Assembly: GCF_000002875.2 (NCBI RefSeq)
Contig: NC_009407.2
Span: 100,001-164,000 of the forward strand
Source of the DNA: Leishmania infantum JPCM5
Lineage: Eukaryota > Euglenozoa > Kinetoplastea > Trypanosomatida > Trypanosomatidae
DNA: 64,000 nt
Direction of reading: 5' to 3'
A model generated the notes under the pieces. It made no database searches. It saw nothing but the letters and a program-made list of their open reading frames with translations, and was not told the DNA's origin. Below, in pieces: positions 1-10,800 of the stretch. Position 1 is the first letter of the stretch. Each line of letters opens with the position of its first letter. Position numbers and translations under genes: made by a program.

Positions 1-1005
1 TTCCCAACGTTGAAAGCTGGCGCGACGTACGAGGGGAAGTATATGCTGGGGACGTCGCACGCGCGACCCCTGATCGCGAAGCACCTTGTTGAAGTTGCGC
101 ACAAGGAGGGCGCTGTCGCGATCTGCCACGGCGCCACGGGGAAGGGCAACGACCAAGTGCGGTTCGAGCTGGCGGTCATGGCGCTGGACCCAAGCCTGAA
201 GTGCGTGGCGCCGTGGCGCGAATGGAACATCAAGTCGCGCGAGGACGCGATCGACTACGCGGAGGCCCATGGCGTCCCTGTACCGTGCACGAAGTCTGAC
301 CTGTACTCGCGCGACCGCAACCTGTGGCACATCAGCCACGAGGGCATGGACCTGGAGGACCCAGCAAACGAGCCGGCGTACGCGAGGCTTCTGAGGCTGT
401 GCAACACGGTGGAGAAGGCGCCGGACGAGGCGGAGTACGTGACGGTCCAGTTCGAGAAGGGCATCCCCGTCGCCGTGAACGGCAGAAAAATGTCGAGTGT
501 GGAGCTTGTTGAGGAGCTGAACGCGCTTGGCGGCAAGCATGCGATCGGGATCGAGGACATCGTGGAGGACCGCCTGGTAGGGATGAAGTCGCGCGGCGTG
601 TATGAGACACCCGCGGGGACGATCCTGTACAAGGCGCTGGACATGCTGGAGTCGCTGTGCCTTGACCGTGACACGCAGTCCTTCAAGCGCCAGTCGGCAG
701 TGCGCTTCTCCGAGCTTGTTTACGACGGCAAGTGGTTTACGCCGCTGCGCGAGTCGATGTCCGCCATGTTCGACCAGATGGCGGAGACAGTGACAGGCGA
801 GGCGACACTGAAGCTGTACAAAGGTAACCTAGTGCCTGCTGGTGCACAGTCGCCGTACTCGCTGTACAACAAGAACATCGCGTCGTTCGGCGACAGCCAA
901 CACCTATACAATCACCACGACGCGGAGGGCTTCATCCGGCTGTTCGGGCTGCCGCTCCGTGTGCGCTCGATGATGAAGGCGAAGGAGATGCCGAGCAGCT
1001 TGTGA
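1..1005 (+). CDS. ASS: argininosuccinate synthase, 5'-truncated by window edge
   Basis: Joins citrulline and aspartate using ATP to give argininosuccinate. The reading frame is open from base 1 and ends at TGA 1003-1005, giving 334 visible residues. The segment [10 protein letters not shown] (visible residues about 14-23) aligns with the citrulline-binding YLLGTSLARP of human ASS, and [15 protein letters not shown] follows at about 43-57. Later matches include [22 protein letters not shown] and the SPYSLYN segment near the C terminus. By alignment with the 412-residue human enzyme about 73 N-terminal residues, including the ATP pyrophosphatase P-loop, lie outside the window. It is the human-like rather than the E. 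coli ArgG-like form. In Leishmania this gene sits between the MRPA (PgpA) transporter and PTR1; MRPA is expected upstream but is not visible. No frameshift is seen. Confidence 0.95.
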   Translation, partial: FPTLKAGATYEGKYMLGTSHARPLIAKHLVEVAHKEGAVAICHGATGKGNDQVRFELAVMALDPSLKCVAPWREWNIKSREDAIDYAEAHGVPVPCTKSDLYSRDRNLWHISHEGMDLEDPANEPAYARLLRLCNTVEKAPDEAEYVTVQFEKGIPVAVNGRKMSSVELVEELNALGGKHAIGIEDIVEDRLVGMKSRGVYETPAGTILYKALDMLESLCLDRDTQSFKRQSAVRFSELVYDGKWFTPLRESMSAMFDQMAETVTGEATLKLYKGNLVPAGAQSPYSLYNKNIASFGDSQHLYNHHDAEGFIRLFGLPLRVRSMMKAKEMPSSL

Positions 1006-1470
1006 AGTGCATGCTTGCGCGTGGGCTTGTGTACCGCAGTGCGCGCCACCACCACCACACTACTTACAACGCCTGCATTTTTTTTTCAAATCGTTGCATC
1101 GCCTGCTCCGTGTTGCTCACGCACTGCCGTGTACTTTCTGCTACGTGAAGTCTCTCTCGCTTCCTTATGTGCTTGATCACAGGAGTATTCGCGCTGTGAC
1201 GCCCGCGCAGTGCGAATCGTCGGCTGTAACTCCCTCGCCTTCTTCCTTGTCCCCACACGCGCTTTTCGCCCGCGGAAACCACGAGGAGAACGCTTTTCGG
1301 TACTGCGCAGCAGAAGGGCCGGGGTGGGTACGGGACTGCGCCGGTCACTTGCCCACGGACGACTGCGCGCACAGTCATCTATGCTGTCCTTCCGTGCGTG
1401 AACGGTGCGCGTCTGTGCCCCGTCCGGCGGCCGAATTTCCACTGCCGCCTCTGCCTTTCTTCCGCTCCTC
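1006..1470. other. 3' flank of argininosuccinate synthase
   Basis: Probable 3' UTR and spacer. It contains a T-run at about 1079-1086 and pyrimidine-rich stretches, but no ORF with convincing protein character. It ends where the tandem duplication begins. Confidence 0.5.
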
Positions 1471-2148
1471 TCGTCCTGCGTCAAGTGTGAGTGTGCCTGC
1501 GCGTGGCGCCTCTGTGGCTCTATCCGAGTGTCTCCCTCGCTCTCTCTCTCTCTGGCCACCCTGTGGCCTCTCCGCCGGTGCGCGTGGGGGAGCGAGCGCA
1601 TGAATGGTGTGCGCTCCCCTGCGCCGTGGCGGCAGGCCGACCGGCCTTTCCGACAGGGGCGTTCACCGAGGCAGCCGAAGCCGCCAACGTGAGTACAAGT
1701 GGTGAAGAGGTAGAGCACACAAACACGTGCACTCACGCAGGCGCAGCGTCGTTTTCGTGTCCTCCGTGTTTCTTTTTTCGTGTCTTCTTTATCTTCGCGC
1801 ATTTATTATAAGTGCGCTCTCTTTTTCTTACGACTTCGAATTCGTGGCACTGTCCTGTCATCGCCCGCCTTTGCGTCCTCTCGCCATCATCTGTGCAGCG
1901 GTACTACGTGAGAGCTCTCTGAGTGCACTTTAGTATGCCAAAGGAGAGGAGTGCCTTCCGTTTTCAGCTTTTTTTTTCCAGTGTGCCCATTCGGCATCCA
2001 TCAAGCCAGCAGATATGCGCACATGCACCGCCACAGCTCACCTGCCCCTGCGACAACACCGCTACATCCCCGCTGTGTAGGGCGAGCTGTCTGTGGTCGA
2101 ATCGGGCCATGCGCCTCACCGTCTCGTCCCGTCCTTCCTCGACTCTAC
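1471..2148 (+). repeat. copy 1 of 720-bp-spaced tandem direct repeat
   Basis: About 678 bp, repeated at an exact 720-bp offset with no mismatch that I could find between about 1476 and 2143. Homology starts in the context TCGT-c/a-CTGCG and fades at GACTCTAC versus GACCCTAC. The unit contains a CT-dinucleotide tract near 1540-1555, an AT-rich stretch near 1790-1810, and a T9 run followed by CCAG at 1969-1981. A 42-bp spacer (2149-2190) containing a short (AC)n separates the copies. Confidence 0.93.
1969..1981 (+). promoter_or_regulatory. candidate trans-splice acceptor in repeat copy 1
   Basis: Uninterrupted T-run 1969-1977 followed by CCAG, with AG at 1980-1981. This is the canonical trypanosomatid polypyrimidine-AG arrangement for spliced-leader addition. 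The next ATG opens only a 21-22 codon frame, so it may make a non-coding or micro-ORF transcript, or be a relic. Confidence 0.5.
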
Positions 2149-2190
2149 CTTGCGAAGCGCGTGGGCACACACACACGCAAGACGCTATCC

Positions 2191-2868
2191 TCGTACTGCG
2201 TCAAGTGTGAGTGTGCCTGCGCGTGGCGCCTCTGTGGCTCTATCCGAGTGTCTCCCTCGCTCTCTCTCTCTCTGGCCACCCTGTGGCCTCTCCGCCGGTG
2301 CGCGTGGGGGAGCGAGCGCATGAATGGTGTGCGCTCCCCTGCGCCGTGGCGGCAGGCCGACCGGCCTTTCCGACAGGGGCGTTCACCGAGGCAGCCGAAG
2401 CCGCCAACGTGAGTACAAGTGGTGAAGAGGTAGAGCACACAAACACGTGCACTCACGCAGGCGCAGCGTCGTTTTCGTGTCCTCCGTGTTTCTTTTTTCG
2501 TGTCTTCTTTATCTTCGCGCATTTATTATAAGTGCGCTCTCTTTTTCTTACGACTTCGAATTCGTGGCACTGTCCTGTCATCGCCCGCCTTTGCGTCCTC
2601 TCGCCATCATCTGTGCAGCGGTACTACGTGAGAGCTCTCTGAGTGCACTTTAGTATGCCAAAGGAGAGGAGTGCCTTCCGTTTTCAGCTTTTTTTTTCCA
2701 GTGTGCCCATTCGGCATCCATCAAGCCAGCAGATATGCGCACATGCACCGCCACAGCTCACCTGCCCCTGCGACAACACCGCTACATCCCCGCTGTGTAG
2801 GGCGAGCTGTCTGTGGTCGAATCGGGCCATGCGCCTCACCGTCTCGTCCCGTCCTTCCTCGACCCTAC
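2191..2868 (+). repeat. copy 2 of 720-bp-spaced tandem direct repeat
   Basis: Second copy of the unit at 1471-2148, at a constant 720-bp offset and apparently base-identical over the core. Immediately after it the sequence becomes GACCCTACTCGACCCTCC, a small local duplication at the junction, and then enters a G-rich block. Such identity in non-coding DNA implies recent duplication or ongoing homogenisation, or an assembly effect. Confidence 0.93.
2689..2701 (+). promoter_or_regulatory. candidate trans-splice acceptor in repeat copy 2
   Basis: Same T-run plus CCAG as at 1969-1981, with AG at 2700-2701. It is duplicated with the repeat, so the spacer carries two equivalent acceptors ahead of PTR1. 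Confidence 0.5.
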
Positions 2869-4180
2869 TCGACCCTCCTTCGCCGACGCGCTGCGCGGTC
2901 GGCGCCAAACAGAGATGGGTGAGCTCTGCATGCCTTGATGCGGGTGGGCCGCGCTTGTGGTTCTGCTCGAGGGCGGCGGCGGTGGCGCCTCGTGCGGGCA
3001 ACAGGCGGTGGTCTGGGTGCGTGACGGATGAGCGCAGGGAGGACGCTGGCCACGTCCCGGTGAGGGCCCTGTGAGACCCGGCACTCGGTCTGTACGCCAT
3101 GCTTCTTCCTTAGCCAGCTCAAGCCGCGGCATGCAGTAACGCGGTGTGTGGGCTCGCCGCGTGGGAGTGCGCAGAGCTCGGTGGTGCCACTCGGGCTACT
3201 CTGGTCATGCCTCCGGCATCTGCGCCACATCAGCCCAGCGGGTGGGGGATGCAGGCGATGCCGCACATGCCGCACACGTGCACTGTTGGGCTGCCCGGTG
3301 CGCGCCTCTTCTCAGCCTCTCCCGTCCATCGCTCTTGCTCTTCTGACCTCTGCATGCTTTGCTTGGATGCGGCACGCCGTGCCAGCTGTGGTCGGCCGCG
3401 CGTGCGCACAGTGCTCGCGCTGGTGGATACGGATACGTGTTTCGGGGCAGCGCTGCTGTCTTGGTGGCTCGCCGTCGCCCCCATTCCCCGCTATCGTCGA
3501 TGCCATGGGGTGGGTGGCGTGCCTGGATGGCGTGCCCGCATGCGCCGCGACAGGTGGGACGCTGCCATGAGTCTGTGGCAGCAAGGGGCATCCCGCCTTC
3601 CCCTGAACCCGCACGGTCCTGGCAGGGAGTGGGTGTGTCCAGCGGAGGGGGCTGGCGGATAGGCATGTGCCTGCGCGCGACGAAGTCGCAGCTTGCCGTC
3701 CTGAGGGGGGGGGTGCAGGGGGGGCGGCGGCGGACACGCGACTGGGGGCGGGGGTCCATGCGTCGCGCGATTCGCGAACTCGCGCGTGGCACTGCGGGCC
3801 CGACACGGCGGCGGAGGCCCTGGCGGGGGTGGGGACGCCACCGTGCGAGCGGAGTAGCAGGCAGCGCACCACGTGCACTCCATCTTGTCACTGCCAGTCA
3901 CCCGTCGCTGCAGGAATGCAAAGGGCGGACAGGTGTGCGTGCGGAGCTGGGCGATGACGGTCTCCTGTCGTCTCGTGAGCTCGGCGCCGTCGTTGCTTGG
4001 CGCGGGACGGCTGCCACCGTGTAACTGACGCGATTTGCCGTGAGCCGGTACACGCGTGATCGCGGTCGCGAGTCTCTTCGGCACAGCGCCAGCCCAGACC
4101 GGTGTGCCGGCAGCAAGAGTCCACATCCGTGCCCGACGGCAGGGTACCAGCAGCTGACTTGCTTTACTGTCAGCACCCGT
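2869..4180. other. gene-free G-rich block in ASS-PTR1 spacer
   Basis: Few stop codons in any of the six frames, so several overlapping 130-250 codon frames exist, but none resembles a known protein and they are rich in Arg, Pro, Ser and Ala. The + strand is G-rich, opposite to the pyrimidine-rich bias of other spacers here, and includes G-runs at 3705-3713, 3718-3724, 3744-3748 and 3750-3754. It runs directly into a sense SIDER2-like element, so it may also be retroposon-derived. I could not align it to the SIDER2 copies. Confidence 0.4.
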
Positions 4181-4725
4181 GATGACGTAGGACACCTCAG
4201 TGCGTCGTTTCGCAGGGTCCCGCTCACCCACTCGCTGAGGGAGGGTGCCGTGGTGCCCCCGCCATCCCTACCCATGCCGGCCCGCCTCTGGTGGTCAGAA
4301 GGTCGAGTGCCTATGACGGAGGGAGGTCAGTGGGATTCATCGCTGCTGATGTTGGTGGTGCTTCGGAGCGACCTGCGACAGCGACCACACGCTTGGGCCA
4401 TCCGTGTGATGGGCGAAGTGTCCGCGTGACTCGAGCGTATTCCACTCCCGGCCCGCACACTGCCTGCTGATGGTGAGGAGACTACGCCAACGCTGAAGAT
4501 GCACAGGGTGGCGACCGGCATGATGGAGGGAGTGCCTGCGAGGCGGCCTGCGGAGGTGCGGGGTGGTGGGTAGAGTGTGAAACAATGACCGTGCTCAGCT
4601 GACTGAGCTGGCGCACTACTGTGCCGGCGTGCCTACGGCTGCCTCGCTCCAGGTGATGCGGGGTCTGCGGCCTCCGGATGTGACAGAGTGGATTGCTGGA
4701 CCTATGGCAGAATGGAAGCAGTAAA
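4181..4725 (+). mobile_element. degenerate SIDER2-like retroposon
   Basis: Starts with GATGACGTAGGACACCTCAG, closely matching the start of the element at 28093-28674 (GATGACGCAGGACACCTCTC). Further blocks in the same order are GGTCAGA-GGTCG-GTGCCTA, the CCATCGCTGCTGATG-like ATCGCTGCTGATGTTGG, GGCCATCCGTGTGAT, GTGTCCGCGTGACTC, and GACCGGCATGATGGA. Many substitutions and gaps separate it from the other two copies. SIDER2 elements are non-coding truncated relatives of ingi/L1Tc retroposons, often found in Leishmania 3' UTRs, where sense copies can promote mRNA decay. Here it would lie 3' of ASS. Confidence 0.75.
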
Positions 4726-6078
4726 ATAGGATAGGGCGGGGGCACACAAGCGGGTCATTATGCTTTGCCATGTAGATGAGGGCTGTCGCGATGGATGATA
4801 TATCATGTGGCGTAGAGAGGTCCTTTTCTTCGTATTCTCTCGTGTATGTGGAGTGCCGGCGAGACTCAGGATTGGTTCCTGTGGAGGAGTGATGCCCCAG
4901 CGCGATGAGCAGAGCCGCTGCTGAGCATCGCATTTAGAGTGGCGTAGATAGCTGTGCAAGGGAGGGTCAATGTGCTACGTGCGTGCGTTCGGGTGGAAGG
5001 AGACCTCCAGCTGCGGCGTCTCTCGTCCGCTCAGTGAAAGTGCTGCAGGTTTTGATTGTCTTCCTTAGCGAGAGAGTTGGCAAGGCTTTCGAAAACCGGA
5101 GAGCATCCCCGGCGCTGTCCATGCCGTAGCCTTCTTGCGGCATCCGTGGAGAGCCCATCCCTCTCGATCTTCCCTTGGCAAGTCGCAGTCGTGGATGTGG
5201 GCTGTGTGCATCCTCGCGTTTGATGTGCGTGTAGTTGAGGGACAGAGAGGAAGTGCTGCTGCGAAGCTGGAGGGATTTTGTGAAGGGTCTACTCTTTCGC
5301 ATGTCGGCTGTGCACCCTCACCCCCCGCCCCAGCCCTTACGTTGCATTCATGTCGTTAATGTTCACGTCGCCGCGGGTTGTGTCCCGTCGCTTTTCACGT
5401 CACCTCTGTGTGTGTGTATGCCACCGGTGGTCTTCCTCCTCCTTTTGATTGGGGAAAGAGTGCCGGCAAGTCGAGCCGCTCAGCGCTCCTCCATGTGTTG
5501 GTATTGTGGCGGTGCCACTGCTGTGCTGGGGATCCTCGAGGCAGTGTACGCGATCGTGTTGTATGCCGGTAGTGCAGTGCCGCAAAACTGCGATGCTTGT
5601 TGCAGACGAGCGCTTTTTGCTCTCTCTTACGCGTGCCGCGGAAGCGGTGTCCTTCACCGACGAAATACCCTTTCCGCCCACTCGTGCTTCTCTCACGGCC
5701 GCCGCCCCGCACCCTGTCTCTCTCATTGCCTGTTTTCGCTGCAGTCACCCGGTGAGCCACGCGCACCTTCACCACACCGTTGTGTTGTCTGTGAGGTCGA
5801 ACCCGCTGTCTGCGGCTTCCTTGTCGGCTTTGATCATGCCATCATCGTCGCCAAAGCCACGCACAACTCGCTGACGCGAAGCTCCGCCGTTGTTTCACAT
5901 CTCGCCCCCACCTCTCCCATCGCCTTCATTTCCGTAGCGCCGCACTAAGTAGCTGGTCGACTTTTTTAACTGCATCGAGACGCTCCGCTCTTGAGGATTC
6001 CCTCTTGCTGCTCAAGGGGTTTCTGTTTTCCATCTGTGCACTGCTTAATCGCCGAGGAGCTGAATTCGCCGTGCCGTG
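4726..6078. other. spacer and 5' leader region of PTR1
   Basis: No supportable gene. Several pyrimidine tracts occur between about 5380 and 6030, including one near 5995-6035, any of which could direct spliced-leader addition to PTR1. The AG used cannot be decided from sequence alone. Confidence 0.4.
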
Positions 6079-6945
6079 ATGGCTGCTCCGACCGTGCCAG
6101 TGGCGTTGGTAACAGGCGCCGCGAAGCGTCTTGGTAGCGGCATCGCTGAGGGACTCCACGCGGAGGGGTACGCTGTCTGTTTGCACTATCATCGCTCTGC
6201 TGCAGAAGCAAACACACTGGCCGCGACGCTGAACGCAAGGCGACCGAACAGCGCCATCACGGTGCAGGCGGACCTGAGCAACGTTGCCAAAGCCCCGGCC
6301 GGCGGCGCTGATGGCGCTGCACCTGTTACCCTCTTCAAGCGCTGTGCTGACTTGGTGGCTGCGTGCTACACCCACTGGGGACGCTGCGACGTGCTCGTGA
6401 ACAACGCCTCTTCCTTCTACCCCACGCCGCTGCTGAGGAAAGACGAGGATGGCCACGTGCCCTGTGTCGGAGATAGGGAGGCGATGGAGGCGGCCGCCGC
6501 TGACCTCTTCGGCTCCAACGCGATGGCGCCCTACTTCTTGATTAAGGCGTTCGCACACCGCGTCGCGGACACCCCAGCCGAGCAGCGCGGCACCAACTAC
6601 TCCATCGTCAACATGGTGGACGCCATGACAAGCCAGCCTCTTCTCGGGTACACCATATATACCATGGCCAAAGGGGCGTTGGAGGGGCTGACACGGTCTG
6701 CCGCGCTGGAGCTTGCGCCGCTGCAGATTCGAGTGAACGGCGTCGGCCCGGGCTTGTCGGTGCTCGCCGATGACATGCCCCCTGCTGTGCGGGAGGACTA
6801 CCGCAGCAAGGTGCCTCTGTACCAGCGTGATTCCTCCGCCGCAGAGGTGAGCGACGTTGTTATCTTTCTGTGCTCCTCCAAGGCCAAGTACGTCACCGGC
6901 ACCTGTGTCAAAGTGGATGGCGGCTACAGCCTTACCCGGGCCTGA
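6079..6945 (+). CDS. PTR1: pteridine reductase 1
   Basis: NADPH-dependent short-chain dehydrogenase that reduces biopterin and folate to their tetrahydro forms. It lets Leishmania salvage pterins and bypass antifolates aimed at DHFR-TS. The protein is 288 residues, the same length as L. major PTR1, so numbering carries over: cofactor-binding TGAAKRLG at 12-19 with Arg17, NNASS at about 109-113, and the catalytic set Asp181, Tyr194 and Lys198 in the YxxxK arrangement. The ATG at 6079 gives MAAPTVPVALVTG; a frame opening three bases earlier with GTG is rejected. No frame damage is seen. Together with ASS it marks the H locus, which is amplified in methotrexate-, arsenite- and antimony-resistant lines. 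Confidence 0.98.
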   Translation: MAAPTVPVALVTGAAKRLGSGIAEGLHAEGYAVCLHYHRSAAEANTLAATLNARRPNSAITVQADLSNVAKAPAGGADGAAPVTLFKRCADLVAACYTHWGRCDVLVNNASSFYPTPLLRKDEDGHVPCVGDREAMEAAAADLFGSNAMAPYFLIKAFAHRVADTPAEQRGTNYSIVNMVDAMTSQPLLGYTIYTMAKGALEGLTRSAALELAPLQIRVNGVGPGLSVLADDMPPAVREDYRSKVPLYQRDSSAAEVSDVVIFLCSSKAKYVTGTCVKVDGGYSLTRA

Positions 6946-7823
6946 GCGCGGCGCATTACAGCCACAACCCCAGCGACTCTCGTGTCGACGGAAGCACCCT
7001 CAACCTCTCTCGTGCGTGCGCGTTTTTTTTTTTTGTGTGGGGACAACGGCGCGCACAATCAGGATCCCTCGCGCCCGCCCCCCCCCCACCCCGCAGCCTC
7101 TTCCGCATCGCGCCGCGCGAACGCAGCCTAGGAGAAAGGAGAGAGGGGGCGCACAGGTTACAGCTAAAGCGCCGGGGAAAGACAATGACAGAGAGAGAGA
7201 GACGGAAACAAACTAAGGAAAAAAGGTGCCGAACGGAGTGAGCGCAGCCACGTGTATGCGTGAGGCGGTCCGGTGAGGCCGAGGCTGCGCGCGACTTCCT
7301 CGGCACCCCTATTTCTTCCTTCTCCGTTATTGGCGTCTGGTGCGGCTACGGCCGACAGCGGTCAAGGACGATTCACTTCTGCGGGTATTAAGATGGGGCA
7401 AGTACGCTCTTCGTCTCTTGCTGGCTTTTCTGGTTTCTATCACCCCTGTCTGTCTTGCGCCCACACCGCACCGGGTGGTACGGGCGTTCCTCTCTCTCTC
7501 TGCGTGTGTGTATGTGTGTCACCGCATATGTATCGCTGTCGTAACAGCATCAGACTTCGCCCCTCTTCGCTGTGATGTGCCGTGCCGTTTACGGCTTCGA
7601 CCTTCACTTGCCTCCGCCTACTTTCTCTCTCTTTGAACCTGAATAACACGCACCCTCTCACCTCCGCGTGGGCTATCCAAGTCGACACAGGGCGGGACCA
7701 GCGCTCTCGGGCAACGTCTCCCAACCCTCCCCCCTCAGGCATCGTGCTCAGGTCCGTAGACCTGTGGAGCTGAGGCTTTCATCGCTGCCTCGCGAACAAA
7801 CACACAAAGACAGAGAGCAGTAC
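6946..7823. other. PTR1 3' UTR and leader of RING protein gene
   Basis: Contains a T12 run (7023-7034), a C-run near 7079-7087, an AG-dinucleotide tract near 7191-7202 and CT tracts near 7490-7500. The pyrimidine tract at about 7617-7634 followed by AG at 7680-7681 is a plausible acceptor for the next gene, since no ATG occurs between it and 7824. Confidence 0.45.
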
Positions 7824-10800
7824 ATGCCCACCTCTGACGGCCTCGAGCCACCCTCACCGGCGGATCAGTCCGTGTCGCGCTTCGTGCGCACCCTCGATGT
7901 GTACCCCGTCGCGCCCCCGTACAAGCCGCATGGCATCACAGTGCACCCCCGAGCAAACGCAGGTATGTCGGCAATGCCATGTGGCCGTCGCACCTCTCAG
8001 CGGCAGCCTGCGCATGCGCGGGGGTCGGGCTGCAGTTTCGACTGTGCTCGTACTCCCGCGGTGCATGGCAGAACACCAGGTGCTGTTGCTGCTGCTGCCG
8101 CCGCTGGAGCCTCCCCATCCACGCTGTCATCTCCCCCAGAGGAGCCAGTGACAGAGGCTGCATATCGCCTAAGCCCGCAGGAGGTGCAACGTCGTGCGCA
8201 ACAGGTGCTAACGGCGCAGGCACGCAGCTTGCTGCTGGCGCGACTCCAAGAACGCTTGCAGCAGGCCCGCGTCGCGCATGCACAACGAAACGCGACACGC
8301 AGCCCCCCAACCTCACCCGCGCCGTTACCTGTGTCTCCTTTCGACACCCACATGACCAGTGCCTGGCCGAATAGTGCCTCTTCTGAAGCCGCTGACGGGG
8401 CTTGCGCTGCACCTACCCCTGCTAAGGTGGAGTCACTCTCTGAGGAAGCCTCGCCACTCTTTACCACGGAGATGTCAACAGATGGAGGCGCTGCCGGTGG
8501 GGCTACCACGCGTCCGGGCGCGGCCGCCGCTGCATCTGCGGTGCATTCCCCGGCGGAGATGTCCGTAATTGACGTGAACCCTTACTCGGCGGTGGAGCTG
8601 GTGCGCGTGCATCGCCTCAAGGGTGTGCCGAACCACAACCGTGGCCTCTTCGCCGGCTTGTCAAGGCGCTACTTTACGACTCGCAGCGGGCACTACACGG
8701 TTGGCCGAGACAGCGAGGGAAACCGTCGCGTGCGGTCGGGTGTGTCTGGGTTTATGTGGAAAGCGCAACGCCACTCCGGCGCTGCCTCTGGCCCCCCGCC
8801 GCGGCTCACAATGCGGTCCCTCTTTGTAGATGACCGAATCCTATTTCAGTGGACGGAGGGCGACTCTTCGTACGGCGTGCAGGACGATGACGAATTCAGT
8901 GGTCAGCGCGATGACGGGACGGTGTTTTCCAACGCCTCCGACATGGACGACGCTCCTCTCGGGCACGCTCTCAAAAGGATGCTGGAGCACACGTATGGAA
9001 AGAGGATGACAGCGGAGCAACGGGCAGAAGCGGCGCGGCGGCTGCGGGAGCGCCGTGAGGGCCAGCAGGGCACGAGTGGTAGATACCGTGTGCGGAGGGG
9101 CAAGGGCAGTGATGAGAGCCCGAACTCGTCCGCCGGTGGAGACGCCATGACGGACGGCGACGACTCCTTCTTGCTCAGCCTGAAAGACGGTTCATCCGAT
9201 GCCAGCAGGACTGGACAGCAGCGACGGGTTCCAGGAGACAAAGGCTCCCGCAGTGGGGCCGCCTCCCTAAACTCGAAGCGCGGCGTTATCTTCGTGCAGG
9301 ACCTGTCGCCGGTCGAATTCGTGTGTGATCACAACATGCTCCCGGTGGTGGACACGCCAATGCTCTCTGCTGGTGCCACGTCGCACAACCGCAACGACCC
9401 TCTTCTCACCTTTGCAGCTTCTGGCCATCGCTACGCGGCAAGCGCCGACGGAGGCAGTCTGCGACACAGTGGTGATGGTGACCACCTGAACGCCACGCTC
9501 CTCGCCGCACTCTCTTTTTCCTCCCTGGGCCACACCATGACCGCCGATGAGGCCGAGGCGCACCGACGCAAGCGTCACTTCCACGTCGGCTTCGAAAACT
9601 TAAGCACAGGGAGTAGGCCCGGGGGCGGTGACGGGCCTTCAGGGCTTATCGAGGTTAAGCGCAGTGGTTCTGGCACCATCGGCGGCCGCGGCGCATACGG
9701 ATCTCTGTCGCTGCCAAGCTCTGGCGAGCAGCACCGGCAGCTGAGCCACACTGCCTGCCTCTACGCAGATGAAGAGATGGTCGTCGTTGACAAACGACTA
9801 TCGGCCGCTGCAGGAGGGCCACAGGGCGGCGCAAAGGACACATTGTCGGTTGCCCCTGGCGCAAGGGGTGGCAGCGGTGCAGCAGGTGGCCTTGGCGGCG
9901 GCGGCCGCCACACCGCAAGAAGAGCTGGTGAAGGAATTTCCTCGGCGACAGGGCAGGGCACGGACGAAGGGCTCACAGCAGAGGAGACGCAGCAGCGCAT
10001 CGTGGCATCTCTCTCGGAGGCCTCCATCTCTGCCACCGTCACCTCAGAAGACGACTTGATGGGCCCCCTCAAGGACAACGGCGACAGCGGTAACCTCGAC
10101 GAGTTCCTCACACACTTCCCTGAGGAGGAGAACCATGTCCGCCTGCGCCGAGCCGCCAAGAACATCCTTGACGGCGTGGAGGATATGTGGGACGAGGACG
10201 ACAGCAGCCGCAGCGCCTTCCTGTTGCCAAAATTCCTCAACCTGAATTTCCAGTTTCCGGGGCTTGACGATGTCATCGGCGGCTCCGATGGACTCGATGA
10301 TGACGGCGGGCACGACGAGGGCTCAACAGATGACGAGCACGAGTCGCTCACCGGCTTTGGCGTCAACGAGGCGGAGCTGAACGAGAAGTTTCGTATTGAA
10401 GCGGAGGAGGAGTGCGGCGACCTTGTGGCTCAGCGTGACGCGCTGCTGGCGGAAATCGAGGCTCAACGCCAGCTTCTGGACAACATGGGCGCGGATGCAC
10501 ACTACCTCTCCGTTGGACATGCGCGCACCGGCATGACGGCGGAGCAGTACGCCATTATGCTCACCAGCGAGGTAAGCCGCTACGCCAAGTCGAATCAGCT
10601 TCGCCTGAACCGCATTCTGGAAGAGATGTCTGAGCAGCAGCAGAAGGATGGCGAGGCATGGACCACTATTGAGCGCGCTGCGTACGGCTTTCTCGACCGC
10701 TTCGGGAAGGAGCGAACTGCGACAGCGGACGTGGGCTGTCAAGTGAGTGACGCCGACCTATGCTACGTCGACGCCGCTGTGCGCTCGACTGAGGAACAAC

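Noticed and set aside
255..686. - strand frame opposite argininosuccinate synthase
   Set aside because: Mirror of a strongly supported coding region; Ser/Arg-rich shadow translation.
3205..4231. Long - strand frames (about 228 and 246 codons) in the ASS-PTR1 spacer
   Set aside because: Arg/Pro/Ser/His-rich translations that overlap other open frames on both strands. This reflects low stop density in G-rich DNA rather than a gene.
7668..7823. N-terminal extension of the RING protein from a GTG
   Set aside because: No ATG in the extension and a plausible splice acceptor lies within it (AG at 7680-7681); the start was moved to ATG 7824. Similar extensions were trimmed for HUS1, TrpRS, SAP18-like, ABCG5 and the 48254 and 56038 genes.
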